The notes: generated from the letters alone by a model not told the origin. A stretch of 64,000 nt of DNA from CAZBDV01 sp964490765 (GCA_964490765.1 CAZBDV010000005.1:50278-114277), one strand, 5' to 3'; shown: positions 45,978 to 55,116, numbered from the stretch's first letter. A program made the numbers and translations.

Positions 45978-47216
45978 TTACCTGTAGGTCTCAAACTCTG
46001 CCTCTGGTATCTCTCTGTCTCCTATTCTTTTCGGACGACTCCGGAAGAAATCAAAGCCCGAAAGACTGATCCCGAAGAGGATATTCCTGTCCTGATACCT
46101 GTTCTCGTCTTTGTCTCCTCGAACCATATACTTCAGTGAAAGATCTATCTGATTATTGGGCGATTGGAGTGGAATGGTAATACCACAGGTTAAGGCCATC
46201 TCATTTAGATCATTGCCATTAGCCTGAAAGGGTAGAGTCCGATAATAACCCCCTATTCTTAAAGGTATGCGGCGATACCACCTGTCCCGGCCCCAATAGG
46301 GTGTATAGGCAAGACCCAGGCCGATGCTATAAGTGTCGGAAGGATCGTCATAGAAATCGGTCTCACTCCAGAACTCATACTCCAGATCGGCAGTCAGGCG
46401 ATAATTATCCGTCAGTTTGTATGCCATGCCAATCCCGGTCTTCTGTGGCAATTCAAAATTGCTGTCACCCATGTCATAAACAGAATGAACGGTCACCAGC
46501 TCTTTATCACCCTCGAGTGATACCGGGATCCTATACAAAGCTCCTAACGCATAGTTGCCGAAATTCCTGTTTACACCGATTGAAATCCCCGGACTACGGA
46601 AAGTCTGGTTCAACTCATACCTGGGATTGATGGCATTACCCATACCCTCGAACTCCTGAGACCAGGCCCTGAAATGATGGCCGAGAAAATAGTCGAATGA
46701 GATACCGGTATTCAATATTCGGTGTTTGTAGGCATAGAAAAATGAGGTTTTATATATATAGGAGCGGACCTTGTTTATCTCTGTATAGTTATACGATTCT
46801 CCCTCCAGTTCAAATGTCCTGTCATAGCTGTAAACATCAGCACTCCCAGAAAGAATTGGGGTAAAATCGAATCCGATTCGATGTCTGCTCAACGGCACGG
46901 TAAAATTGAAATAGGGAAAATGAATCCCATCCTTGCGAAAATCATTACCCGCTTCGTCATAGTAATAGAAATAGCCATAGACGATGCCGGACGAAAAATG
47001 AACCTGATTGATAGTGGTCGCAAGAGAGGGATTGCTGTACCCTGTGTTGATCCTGAACACATCACCAATTCCTGTTTCTCCCATACCGGAACCGTAGATA
47101 TCACTGTTACTCTCGTTATTGGGAATTCCTGTGAAGGAAAATACCGAATTAGCTGATAATACCGACAGGCTCATCAGGGTTATCAATACACTAAATAAGA
47201 TGATCTTGATCTGCAT
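45978..47216 (-). CDS. Outer membrane beta-barrel protein, PorV-like start
   Basis: 412 residues with a signal peptide (to about residue 22, SVLSANS). The mature N-terminus GSGMGETGIGDVFRINTGYSNPSLAT resembles the plug region of FadL/PorV-type barrels of the FCB group. The remainder alternates hydrophobic and polar residues with many aromatics, ending a short polar tail (EAEFETYR), so it may not follow the usual C-terminal Phe rule. Substrate unknown. A minus-strand TTGACA lies at 47279-47274. Confidence 0.75.
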   Translation of the reverse strand: MQIKIILFSVLITLMSLSVLSANSVFSFTGIPNNESNSDIYGSGMGETGIGDVFRINTGYSNPSLATTINQVHFSSGIVYGYFYYYDEAGNDFRKDGIHFPYFNFTVPLSRHRIGFDFTPILSGSADVYSYDRTFELEGESYNYTEINKVRSYIYKTSFFYAYKHRILNTGISFDYFLGHHFRAWSQEFEGMGNAINPRYELNQTFRSPGISIGVNRNFGNYALGALYRIPVSLEGDKELVTVHSVYDMGDSNFELPQKTGIGMAYKLTDNYRLTADLEYEFWSETDFYDDPSDTYSIGLGLAYTPYWGRDRWYRRIPLRIGGYYRTLPFQANGNDLNEMALTCGITIPLQSPNNQIDLSLKYMVRGDKDENRYQDRNILFGISLSGFDFFRSRPKRIGDREIPEAEFETYR

Positions 47217-47371
47217 AGTTATTCTTCCCTTTCTCTTAATTTACTCTCTCCAAAAAATCTCATCTCTCTTTGTTGTCAATCTTTTGCTGGTTATACCTGC
47301 TTAACCGATTTCTCTCGCTTTGTTACCTCTCTGCTCTTAAAATCCCGTAAAGCAATTTCTCTCAGAGAGTC

Positions 47372-47422
47372 CATCAGGGAGCAGGGGAATCGGCACTATC
47401 CGACTCCCCTGCTCCTCTGATG
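47372..47422 (-). terminator. Long near-perfect hairpin after the DUF2752 gene
   Basis: Arms 47372-47393 (CATCAG + GGAGCAGGGGAATCGG) and 47400-47422 (CCGACTCCCCTGCTCC, one bulged T, CTGATG): about 22 pairs with a six-base loop. On the minus strand every position pairs (one G-U); on the plus strand one position is mismatched, so the minus transcript ending at 47477 is the likely user. No T-run follows. Confidence 0.6.
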
Positions 47423-47476
47423 TTGACCAATGAAAAGTTGTTATTCCTTCATTACATTATGCATCACTAACAGGAA

Positions 47477-47872
47477 TCAGGCCAGAATAACATACAGCCA
47501 GTTGAGCATGAGCAGCAGGAGAAAGATGACAAATATGGTATTCTGTTCCCGTCTGGAACAGACCAGTTTTATAGAAATATTAAAAACCAGCTGTAAGGCC
47601 ATGTAGATCAGCACTATCAAGGTGAGAATGAACATCAGTGGATTGTAGCTCACAGCTGTCAGGAAATTTCCCCTGGAAGCAGAGAGAAATGCCCTGGTGA
47701 TTCCACAGGATGGGCATTCAAAACCAAAAACTCTGTGGAAGAGACAAAGCTGCACATTATTATGGCTCAGTGTGTGAACCAGATAGAGGAGTAAAAGGCC
47801 GAAAAAAAAGAGCAATATCGGCAGCTTCTCTTGCCGAAAATTCCCTCCTGTCTTATGAAAACGGAGACGCAT
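47477..47872 (-). CDS. DUF2752 domain membrane protein
   Basis: 131 residues, three TM segments. The signature ECPSCGITRAFLSASRGNFLTAVSYNPL is diagnostic of DUF2752 (C-P-x-C-G-x-T-R-A). Function unknown. Next to a CCC-motif membrane protein, a common pairing, 60 bases downstream. Confidence 0.9.
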   Translation of the reverse strand: MRLRFHKTGGNFRQEKLPILLFFFGLLLLYLVHTLSHNNVQLCLFHRVFGFECPSCGITRAFLSASRGNFLTAVSYNPLMFILTLIVLIYMALQLVFNISIKLVCSRREQNTIFVIFLLLLMLNWLYVILA

Positions 47873-47932
47873 AGCCCCTTGGTGTTATTATCCCTGATTT
47901 CCGGTTACCTGGTTTCTGTAAAGAGCGAGAAA

Positions 47933-48235
47933 TCAGAATCCGGAGGCAGCAGCAAAAACAAAGAAGATCAGATAGATAAGTGTACCGAGAATCCAGAGGC
48001 AAACCCCAACAATTCCGAGTATCTTTCCAACATTAGTTATATCTCTACCCGAAGGATCCATGATTCCCTGATCCATTTTCTTGAGATCAGTATCACCAAA
48101 AATCCAGGATAGAATAGCGAAAATTCCACAGCAGAGCAATCCCAGAATACCGAAGACAAGAACCATTGTTCCTCGATGAGGTTCCAGATAACCTCCACCT
48201 GTAGTTTGCTGATAAATCTCTTGATTGGTCTCCAT
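47933..48235 (-). CDS. CCC-motif / DUF4190-like small membrane protein
   Basis: 100 residues. Two hydrophobic segments flank DTDLKKMDQGIMDPSGRDITNVGKILGIVG, with GLLCCGIFAI at the first. Similar short proteins sit beside DUF2752 genes in many bacteria; function unknown. AAGGAG precedes the ATG. Confidence 0.8.
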   Translation of the reverse strand: METNQEIYQQTTGGGYLEPHRGTMVLVFGILGLLCCGIFAILSWIFGDTDLKKMDQGIMDPSGRDITNVGKILGIVGVCLWILGTLIYLIFFVFAAASGF

Positions 48236-48672
48236 ATTAATCTCCTTTCTTGATCTTTGGACTTTGCAGTCTCTATCTATATTTCATAACTACCGTTACA
48301 GAATCAAACTACAGATTCGGAAGCTTTTCCCGAGTGCGTTATCTTGCTTCGGTGTCAAAAAAAGTCTCTTACAATGGTTATGTCAAGAAATAAGAGAAAC
48401 ACATTCTGTTATCTCCTCTTGGAAACGAAATGATTCTTCCCGGTAGCTGGCAGAAAATTTTCGATGATCATCCCTGTATAAATTACGGTAACTTAACGCG
48501 CTAAGGAACATTTCCGAGTTGCAGGGATTGAGATTATCAGCGACTGGAAACATCCGAAAAAAAACGCCAGGCTGGCCTGAATGTGAATAATAACTTGACA
48601 ATAATTATAGTGTCAGGTATTTATACATAATCTGTATTAATGGAAAGAAATTGTATAATCATGGAGGATTAT
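48236..48672. other. Intergenic region with one promoter
   Basis: About 435 bases between divergent units. A 72-codon frame on the minus strand (48383-48601) lacks a good ribosome site and a recognisable product. Besides the promoter at 48595 nothing is convincing. Confidence 0.5.
48595..48623 (+). promoter_or_regulatory. Predicted promoter of the aro gene unit
   Basis: TTGACA (48595-48600), 17-base spacer, TATTTA (48618-48623). The first supported start codon follows at 48673. Confidence 0.5.
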
Positions 48673-48840
48673 ATGTCGTTTTTTTCTTTAAAGAAGAAGA
48701 AAGGTTACAGAGATGAGGAGATCCCGGAAGTGAAGACCCTCAAAGATTATCAAAACAGGAGATATTATCATACTGAGAAACCACTCTCACGTGTTATATC
48801 AATGCTCCGCAGACTGGTATTCAGGGTAAACTACTCCTGA
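48673..48840 (+). CDS. Small basic protein upstream of aroC
   Basis: 55 residues (MSFFSLKKKKGYRDEEIP...). Lys/Arg-rich with no TM. GGAGG five bases upstream of the ATG at 48673 makes it well supported over an upstream ATG at 48640. Not recognised. The aroC-aroQ gene starts 32 bases later, so the two share the promoter at 48595. Confidence 0.6.
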   Translation: MSFFSLKKKKGYRDEEIPEVKTLKDYQNRRYYHTEKPLSRVISMLRRLVFRVNYS

Positions 48841-48872
48841 GCGATTCTGTTTAACCTTTTTTTCATTTCGCT

Positions 48873-50186
48873 ATGAGAGGTAATCACTGGGGCAGGTTTT
48901 TCGGTATTACCGCTTTTGGCGAAAGTCACGGCCCGGCAGTCGGTGTCGTAATCGAAGACATCAAACCGGGAATCGAATTCCCTTTCGACGAGATCCGTCA
49001 GGCTCTTGAACGGCGAAGGCCCGGTAAGGGGGAATTTGTCTCTTCACGAGAGGAGAAGGATCAATTCGAAGTTCTCTCCGGCCTCTTTGAAGGTAAGACT
49101 ACCGGTATGCCTATCTGTCTCGTTGTTTACAATCGGGATGCCCGTTCAGAAGATTATGAAATTTTACAGGAACTCTTCAGGCCCGGGCATGCAGATCTCA
49201 GCCTCTACCGCAAATTCAAAATCTTTGACTATCGTGGCGGTGGTAGGGTTTCGGGCAGGGAGACCATTGCCCGCGTAGCAGCTTCTCCACTTGTAGCCAG
49301 CATTATTGAACCGGCTGAGATCGAGATATATCCCCTCTCTATCGGGAAGATCAGAATAGAGGATATTGATCTCGAGTTTTTAAACAGTAATGAACTCGGC
49401 TGGCCCTGTCGGAAAACCTTCGACAGTTTACTGGATTACCTGGCGGATATCCGGCTGAAAGGTGATTCTGTCGGGGGTATCGTACAGGTAAATATCCGGA
49501 AATTACCTGCTGGTATTGGAGATCCGGTATTTGAAAAACTCGATGCCAATATCAGCAAGGGTATTATGACTATTGGTGGAGTTAAGGGTATAGAATTCGG
49601 TGCAGGATTTGAGCTGGGCAGTATGCAGGGAAGTGAGGCTAATGATCCGCTTGATTCGCTCAGTTTCAGTGAGGAACCGACAAATAGCGGTGGAATTTAC
49701 GGTGGTATCTCCTCCGGTGATCTACTCTCATTCCGTTTTGTCGTCAAACCTACCCCTTCCATCTCGTTACCACAAAAGAGTGTTGATCGCTCCGGCAATC
49801 ACCGGACATTGAAGCTCTCAGGGCGTTTTGATACCTGCCTGGTCCCGAGAATTATCCCTGTCGCCGAGGCTATGCTCAAACTCGTTCTGGCCGATGCGAT
49901 TAGCTATCAACGGCTGGTAGAGAACAAACAATCCGATCTGACTACTCTGAGAGAGGCGATCGACAAGGTAGATGAGGACATCCTCCTCTCTATTTTCCGT
50001 CGTGATAAGCTCATAGAGCAGGTAGCCGAACTGAAGAGAAGTGAGAAGCTGGAAACCTATCAGCCTGAGAGAGAGAGGGAGGTATTCAGAAACCTGATCG
50101 CTAAAGGAGCAGAGCTCGGCATCGATCCTGAACTGCTCAGAAAGATATGGGAGATTTTATTAGAACATAGCAGGAACAGACAGTGA
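48873..50186 (+). CDS. aroC: Chorismate synthase fused to an AroQ-type chorismate mutase
   Basis: 437 residues. Residues 1 to about 345 are chorismate synthase (RFFGITAFGESHGPAVGVVIEDIKPG, RRRPGKG, TGMPICLVVYN, RPGHADLSLYRKF, DYRGGGRVSGRETIARVAAS, GGIYGGISSGD). From about residue 353 is an AroQ-class chorismate mutase: LTTLREAIDKVDEDIL, then RDKLIEQVAELKRSEK with the catalytic Arg/Lys and the closing helices. The fusion would channel EPSP-derived chorismate straight to prephenate. No clear Shine-Dalgarno site. The next gene overlaps by four bases (GTGA). Confidence 0.93.
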   Translation: MRGNHWGRFFGITAFGESHGPAVGVVIEDIKPGIEFPFDEIRQALERRRPGKGEFVSSREEKDQFEVLSGLFEGKTTGMPICLVVYNRDARSEDYEILQELFRPGHADLSLYRKFKIFDYRGGGRVSGRETIARVAASPLVASIIEPAEIEIYPLSIGKIRIEDIDLEFLNSNELGWPCRKTFDSLLDYLADIRLKGDSVGGIVQVNIRKLPAGIGDPVFEKLDANISKGIMTIGGVKGIEFGAGFELGSMQGSEANDPLDSLSFSEEPTNSGGIYGGISSGDLLSFRFVVKPTPSISLPQKSVDRSGNHRTLKLSGRFDTCLVPRIIPVAEAMLKLVLADAISYQRLVENKQSDLTTLREAIDKVDEDILLSIFRRDKLIEQVAELKRSEKLETYQPEREREVFRNLIAKGAELGIDPELLRKIWEILLEHSRNRQ

Positions 50187-51610
50187 ATATTCTCGCTATT
50201 CCGGCATTAGATCATTTTCCCTATACTGAACTGAAGAATTACGATTATGATCTGCAGGAGATACGGCTGGATTACTCTAATGAGCCTGAAAAGATTATCG
50301 AGAGGATCAGAAACTTCCTGCCACTCGACCCGATCACTATCGTTACGCTCCGGGATATCTCAGAGGGGGGCATTAATTCCTTCCCTTTCCGGAATAAAAT
50401 CCGACTCTATCAGGATGTAATCAGAAGATTCAACTGTATGGTCGATTGTGAGATCAGACTCTTTCAGAAACATCGACCTGACCTCCCTCCTCAGAACCTT
50501 ATACTCTCCCGGCATATCACTCCAGCTGAGGATAACATCGAAAAAACCGTCCTTGAAACAATCGAGCAGGCTAATCGACTCCAGATCCGATATCTGAAAA
50601 TTGTTCTGCCACTCGAAAGATACAAGGCTCTGACGAAATTAAGAGACTGGAGTGACCTCTCTGATAATCCATTGATAATAGCTGGCAGCGGATTTCTGGG
50701 GAAACTGTCCCGTATCCTCTGGAAACTCTCCGGCTCTGCGGGAGTTTATACCGGCCTCCAGGAGTTTCAAACTGCTGACGAACAACTCACCCCTCAGGAA
50801 TATACCCTCTTCGGTTGTCAATATCTGGACGAAAAGACCATTATCGGCGGACTTATAGGTGGACAGCAGGTCTATGATTCTATCGGTATGTCCTATTACA
50901 ACCAGCGGTTGAGATTGATTGACAGCAAGATCGCTTATCTACCTTTCCCGGTAAAAGATCCCGAAGATTTCCTCTCCTGGTTAAAGCAACTGAATAGAAA
51001 AACTAGGTTTTTCGGGTTCTCTGTGACAATGCCCTTCAAACAGGCATTACCTCGGATGCTGGAGATCAGAGACAGGCCGGTTAATCTCATATCGGTGTTA
51101 ACAGATGAAGAAGAACAACTCCCAATCGGAAAAGAAGAATTCTTCTTTAATACTGACAGAGAGGCTTTCAGAAAAGCTTTCTCTATCCTGAAAGTCAGGG
51201 AGAGCGATAGGATACTCCTCTATGGCTCCGGTGGTTCGGCTCGAGCTTTCCTCGATGAATTTGACCACCTGCCGGGCCTGGTTATCTGTGGCAGAAACAG
51301 AGAAAATACACTCAAATGCAGAGATAACCGGAAGGTCGAATACCTGGCTCCCGATAAACTGAAAGAGGACAAATTTGAACTGATTGTTAATACCACCCCA
51401 GTCGGTATGACGGGTGAAGATTTCTTTGCCGTTACAGGTGCTGCTCTGCCAGAAAAAATGATCGACCTCCCCTACAGAGAAAAACCGACAGAAACTGCTA
51501 TTACCTGTCAGGATAATGACATACCATATATCGACGGCAAAAAGTTCTGGCTCCTGCAGGCAAGAAGCCAGGAAGAGGTGTTCAGCCGGAATATCAGAAA
51601 ACTGCTCTGA
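50183..51610 (+). CDS. Bifunctional type I 3-dehydroquinase / shikimate dehydrogenase
   Basis: 475 residues, AroD-AroE type fusion. Residues 1 to about 210: type I dehydroquinase with EIRLD (26-30), TLRD, catalytic His111 and Schiff-base Lys139 (27-residue-like spacing as in the family). Residues about 215-475: shikimate dehydrogenase with GFSVTMPFKQ (catalytic Lys), FFNTDREAF, the NADP loop LLYGSGGSARA and NTTPVGM. The substrate entry motif (LIGGQQVYDSIGMSYYNQ) departs from the usual LIGxPxxxSxSPxxHN, so the dehydrogenase half may be weakened. Begins with GTG inside the aroC stop. Confidence 0.9.
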   Translation: MNILAIPALDHFPYTELKNYDYDLQEIRLDYSNEPEKIIERIRNFLPLDPITIVTLRDISEGGINSFPFRNKIRLYQDVIRRFNCMVDCEIRLFQKHRPDLPPQNLILSRHITPAEDNIEKTVLETIEQANRLQIRYLKIVLPLERYKALTKLRDWSDLSDNPLIIAGSGFLGKLSRILWKLSGSAGVYTGLQEFQTADEQLTPQEYTLFGCQYLDEKTIIGGLIGGQQVYDSIGMSYYNQRLRLIDSKIAYLPFPVKDPEDFLSWLKQLNRKTRFFGFSVTMPFKQALPRMLEIRDRPVNLISVLTDEEEQLPIGKEEFFFNTDREAFRKAFSILKVRESDRILLYGSGGSARAFLDEFDHLPGLVICGRNRENTLKCRDNRKVEYLAPDKLKEDKFELIVNTTPVGMTGEDFFAVTGAALPEKMIDLPYREKPTETAITCQDNDIPYIDGKKFWLLQARSQEEVFSRNIRKLL

Positions 51611-51781
51611 TCTGGATCCTCTGCTCTCCAGAATTAATCTCTTCCATAAAAATCCTGTAAGCAACCATAGTTCCATACATACATCTTCAAAGCATTATTA
51701 TCATAACAGGATTAAGGAACATCTATTCAATTATCCACATTCTACTATTTCCCGCAAATTCGCATACCTCTGAGAAATTAC

Positions 51782-51810
51782 TTGACAGTCTGAATTCTAT
51801 CTTTTTAATA
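51782..51810 (+). promoter_or_regulatory. Predicted promoter of the PurD-like gene
   Basis: TTGACA at 51782-51787, then TTAATA after 17 bases (51805-51810) or TAATAG after 18. Confidence 0.4.
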
Positions 51811-51841
51811 GATAATAAGATAAATAGTTCTTAAACTGGTG

Positions 51842-51900
51842 TTTCCCTGGATTTGATGTTCGGTTTTAATCTCTTGTGTCACGGGGAATTATCCGGGAAG
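51842..51900 (+). other. Leader stem upstream of the PurD-like gene
   Basis: TTTCCC-T-GGAT (51842-51852) can pair with ATCC-GGGAAG (51891-51900), about ten pairs with one bulge and a 38-base loop, just before the ribosome site of the gene at 51930. No similarity to the purine or ZTP riboswitch cores was seen. Confidence 0.3.
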
Positions 51901-51929
51901 AACCATTATCTATGAGGAAGGTGATGAGA

Positions 51930-53255
51930 ATGAAAGTACTTTTAGTAGGACGATGGGGTAAGACACATGCCCTGGCAATGGGATTAAAGCGCAACAGTGA
52001 AGTGAAGCTCTATACTATGATGGACAGGAAGAACGGGTCGATAGTCGCACTCTCAGAAGATTATCAACTGATTGATCTGAAAGATAGCAAGGCAATCGAG
52101 AATTATGCTCTGGATAGAAATTTTGACCTGGTAGTAATTGTCCCGGAGATGTCATTGAAGACAGGGATTACAGATGTTTTATCGGCAAAGGGGATCCCGA
52201 CGGTAGGGGCATCCCGGGCTAGCAGTATTCTGGAGAGTGACAAGGTCTTTCTCCGGAAAATGTTGCAGAAGCACAGGTTTGAAGAGGCTGTCGAATTTTC
52301 TGTTTTTCATAATAAGGAAGAAGCGAAGGATTATATCGAACATTCTGATAAGGAGTATGCCATCAAACCAGCTGGCGTAACTGAAGGTGACGGTGTCAAG
52401 GTAATGGGTTTACAACTTGAGAGCAGGGATGAGGCTTCAGCCTACATAGATCATCTCTTTGATAACTCCATAGGTGGTTATCCATATGTAATAGTCGAGG
52501 AGAAACTCGAGGGTGAAGAGTTTTCGCTTCAGGCATTTACTGACGGTAAGAGTGTCGTTGCCATGCCTGCAGTCCGGGATTACAAGATGTTAGAGGAGGG
52601 AGACCGGGGAACCAATACACCCGGGATGGGTTCCTACAGTGATGTAAATCATCTTCTTCCCTTTTTGAGCAGGACTACATACAGGCAGGCAACTGCCTCA
52701 CTGAAGAGAATCCTGCAGATCATGGAGAGGGAGAATGGGGCGATCTATAAAGGTTTCATAACCGGGCAGTTTATGCTTACAGATAAAGGTATGAAACTAA
52801 TAGAGATAAATGTACGTCCCGGAGATGCGGAGATACTGAATATAATCCCGCTGCTGGAGACCGACCTGACAGAGATATGTCTTGCAATCGCAGATGGTAG
52901 ACTCGATGATTTACAGATTGAATACAAGAACAGGGCAACTGTCTGCAAGTATGTCGTTCCTCCCGGATTCCCTACCCCTGGTAAAAAACCGGTGAAGGTA
53001 GAGATCGATAGAGAGAGGATCACTGAACTGGGTGGTTATCTCTTTCAGTCCTGTTTTGACATGGATGAGAACCTCTATGAACCAAGCCCGCGGCTTTTCG
53101 CTGTTACAACAACGGCGAGTGATATCTATAGTGCCAACAGGAAATGTGAGGAATGCCTGAAACTGATCCGTGGTCAGGGAATATTCCATCGCAGGGATAT
53201 CGGAACGAAAGAATTGACGGAGAAATATAATGGAAATCAGAAGATCATCAGTTGA
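51930..53255 (+). CDS. Divergent PurD-like (phosphoribosylamine-glycine ligase family) ATP-grasp protein
   Basis: 441 residues. Overall PurD organisation, closest in phrasing to archaeal GARS: VPEMSLKTGITDVL, PTVGASRASSILESDKVF, YAIKPAGVTEGDGVKVMG (ATP-grasp loop), EEFSLQAFTDGKSVVAMPAVRDYK and GTNTPGMGSYSD. Departures: N-terminal loop reads LVGRWGKTHALAMG rather than the GGGREHA loop, and the metal-binding FGDPE-like motif is RPGDAEILN. The ATP-grasp core is intact, so it should be a ligase, but glycine/phosphoribosylamine specificity is doubtful. AAGGTGAT precedes the ATG at 51930 (frame open from 51876). Overlaps the acetyltransferase gene by 26 bases. Confidence 0.8.
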   Translation: MKVLLVGRWGKTHALAMGLKRNSEVKLYTMMDRKNGSIVALSEDYQLIDLKDSKAIENYALDRNFDLVVIVPEMSLKTGITDVLSAKGIPTVGASRASSILESDKVFLRKMLQKHRFEEAVEFSVFHNKEEAKDYIEHSDKEYAIKPAGVTEGDGVKVMGLQLESRDEASAYIDHLFDNSIGGYPYVIVEEKLEGEEFSLQAFTDGKSVVAMPAVRDYKMLEEGDRGTNTPGMGSYSDVNHLLPFLSRTTYRQATASLKRILQIMERENGAIYKGFITGQFMLTDKGMKLIEINVRPGDAEILNIIPLLETDLTEICLAIADGRLDDLQIEYKNRATVCKYVVPPGFPTPGKKPVKVEIDRERITELGGYLFQSCFDMDENLYEPSPRLFAVTTTASDIYSANRKCEECLKLIRGQGIFHRRDIGTKELTEKYNGNQKIIS

Positions 53256-53730
53256 AGATTTTCTTAAACTTCACGAGCTGGTCGGCAGGATAGAGAACAT
53301 TGTTCAGCATCCCCCACACTTCTATAAGATTATGCTCCGCTATTTCGGTGATACCATAATCCTGGCCGAGGAAGAGGGTGAACTCACTGGGTTTCTGCTC
53401 GGGTTTGTCTCTCAGACCAATCCGGAAGAGTACTTCATCTGGCAACTCGGGGTTGACCCACGTTACAGAGGAAGAAAGATTGCCGGGAAGATTATGGAAG
53501 AGACGATTAAGGCTGCCGGTGAGAAAGGATGCAGATTAGTCAGTGCAACAGTAGAGATTGTCAATATCCCCTCGCAGCGACTGTTCGAATCGAGTGGTTT
53601 TCAGATCGTTACATCGAGTGAGGATGGCGAGTTGATTAATGAGAATGGTAAGCTGGCTATCAAAAATTATTATGCCAGCGGGACCGACCAGATATTTTAT
53701 GCCAGGGAGATTAATGATCTGAAAACCTGA
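53230..53730 (+). CDS. GNAT-family N-acetyltransferase coupled to the PurD-like gene
   Basis: 166 residues. Acetyl-CoA loop WQLGVDPRYRGRKIAGKIM (R/Q-x-x-G-x-x-A type) and the following SATVEIVNIPSQRLFESSGF are the GNAT core. Some resemblance to diaminobutyrate acetyltransferase EctA in the FIWQLGVDP region, not enough for assignment. GGAG seven bases before the ATG, which lies within the upstream gene, so the two proteins are made together. Substrate unknown; the partner suggests an amine or amino-acid product. Confidence 0.85.
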   Translation: MEIRRSSVEDFLKLHELVGRIENIVQHPPHFYKIMLRYFGDTIILAEEEGELTGFLLGFVSQTNPEEYFIWQLGVDPRYRGRKIAGKIMEETIKAAGEKGCRLVSATVEIVNIPSQRLFESSGFQIVTSSEDGELINENGKLAIKNYYASGTDQIFYAREINDLKT

Positions 53731-54006
53731 ATCTATCACGAGTACAGGCTGTTCACCAGCGTAATAGCAGCCTGCAGGTTAGAACAGGACTTACTACCGG
53801 ACACTCCTACTATACAAACGATCAGTCCGGGTTTCCGGGTATGAGCTTTCTATAGTTTGAATATTTTGATCTCCAGACCTCTCCGCACTTTGATCTACCG
53901 TCCCTTCCTAACTCGCTCCCGAGCCGGGAAAATCAAGCTTATTCTGGCTAATTTAGATTGACACAATCGTTGCCGATATTAGTTTATTGATTGAATGGAG
54001 TTATTA
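53731..54006. other. Short intergenic region
   Basis: CCGGAC (53797-53802) and GTCCGG (53825-53830) could form a weak stem. A TTGACA lies at 53958-53963 with only a poor -10 (AGTTTA, 17 bases on); likely promoter of the lipoprotein gene. Confidence 0.35.
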
Positions 54007-55035
54007 ATGAGAATAAAATATAGATATCGGACAAAGAGATTCAGCACAGCAGGAATGGTAATAGTATTGCTGCCCGCTTTCATTTTGGCGATCTTGCTTC
54101 TGCCCGGTTGTAAGATCGGTGATTCAGTTGGACCGGGTGGCACTTCACCTAATATCTATCATATCGGCGAACTGGATACTCCTGGTTTCGCCTATGCTGT
54201 TGATATCTCTGATTATGATGTCTATGTAGCCGATGGAGCCGGCGGATTAAGGATAATCAATGTCGCTTCTCCCCACTTCCCGCAACAAAAAGACTACTAC
54301 GAAGATGTGGGCATCTATTACGATGTGAAGTACAGTGGTGGTGATTACGTATATGTAGCTGCCGGTGAAGCTGGATTCAAGATAATCGATGTTAAGAGTC
54401 CCTTCGGACCGGAATTGATAGATGAGTACGCCACTTACAATGCTTTCGGTCTGGATTATGCTGGGCAATACGTCTATCTGGCAGACGAGATGTCAGGGGT
54501 GAGAATTTTAGATGTTTCAAATCCCTTCAGTATCTACGAGATCAGCAACCTGATGGTTCAGGGGCAGAGAGTTAATAACGTTACCGTTCAATGGCCTTAT
54601 CTCTATGTATCGAGCAGGTACGGATTCTCTATTGTTAATATAGAAAACCCGATAGCACCTATCGAATTACACTACGAAAGTGCACCGAGTCATGTTTATG
54701 ATATCGAGATTGTCGATCACCGGGCTTACGTAGCCTACGAAGGTGGATTAAGAGTATATTACGTTAATGATCCTTACGACCCTGAATTACTCGGGTTCGT
54801 ACATCTCCCCTCTACTGCCCGGTCTGTTACAGTCAGAGGTGACTTCGCCTATGTAACTATTGGCAGAAACGGTCTCTCGATTATCGATATCTCCGATCCT
54901 CATAACCCCTATGAAATCGCTTACTACAGTCCTGCAGCAGGAGAGATGTCGGATGTGCTGCTACAGGGGAGATATCTCTATTTGGCCAATGGTGAAGCCG
55001 GACTCATGATACTTGAATTCTGGCCCGGCTTCTAA
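54007..55035 (+). CDS. LVIVD-repeat lipoprotein
   Basis: 342 residues. A lipoprotein signal peptide runs to the lipobox LLPGC at about residues 32-36. The mature part consists of about seven repeats of the LVIVD type (VYVADGAGGLRIINVASP, VYVAAGEAGFKIIDVKSP, VYLADEMSGVRILDVSNP, FAYVTIGRNGLSIIDISDP, LYLANGEAGLMILEF), which fold as a beta-propeller-like module on cell surfaces. Function unknown. GGAG seven bases before ATG 54007 is preferred to ATG 53995. Confidence 0.9.
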   Translation: MRIKYRYRTKRFSTAGMVIVLLPAFILAILLLPGCKIGDSVGPGGTSPNIYHIGELDTPGFAYAVDISDYDVYVADGAGGLRIINVASPHFPQQKDYYEDVGIYYDVKYSGGDYVYVAAGEAGFKIIDVKSPFGPELIDEYATYNAFGLDYAGQYVYLADEMSGVRILDVSNPFSIYEISNLMVQGQRVNNVTVQWPYLYVSSRYGFSIVNIENPIAPIELHYESAPSHVYDIEIVDHRAYVAYEGGLRVYYVNDPYDPELLGFVHLPSTARSVTVRGDFAYVTIGRNGLSIIDISDPHNPYEIAYYSPAAGEMSDVLLQGRYLYLANGEAGLMILEFWPGF

Positions 55036-55116
55036 CCTACTGTAACAAAATAAGAGAGATATTATCCCGAAAGCAGAGTTTTCTGTATTTAACTGACCAG
55101 ATATCTGTATGAACTG

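Larger units (their letters stand above)
51611..51929. other. Intergenic region upstream of the PurD-like gene
   Basis: About 320 bases; holds a promoter-like site (51782) and a leader hairpin (51842-51900). No coding sequence supported. Confidence 0.5.

Noticed and set aside
48383..48601. 72-codon minus-strand frame upstream of the aro unit
   Set aside because: No good ribosome site or family similarity; extends into the predicted promoter.
53230..53730. EctA (diaminobutyrate acetyltransferase)
   Set aside because: Only the WQLGVDP region is similar, and no ectB or ectC lies nearby; called generic GNAT.
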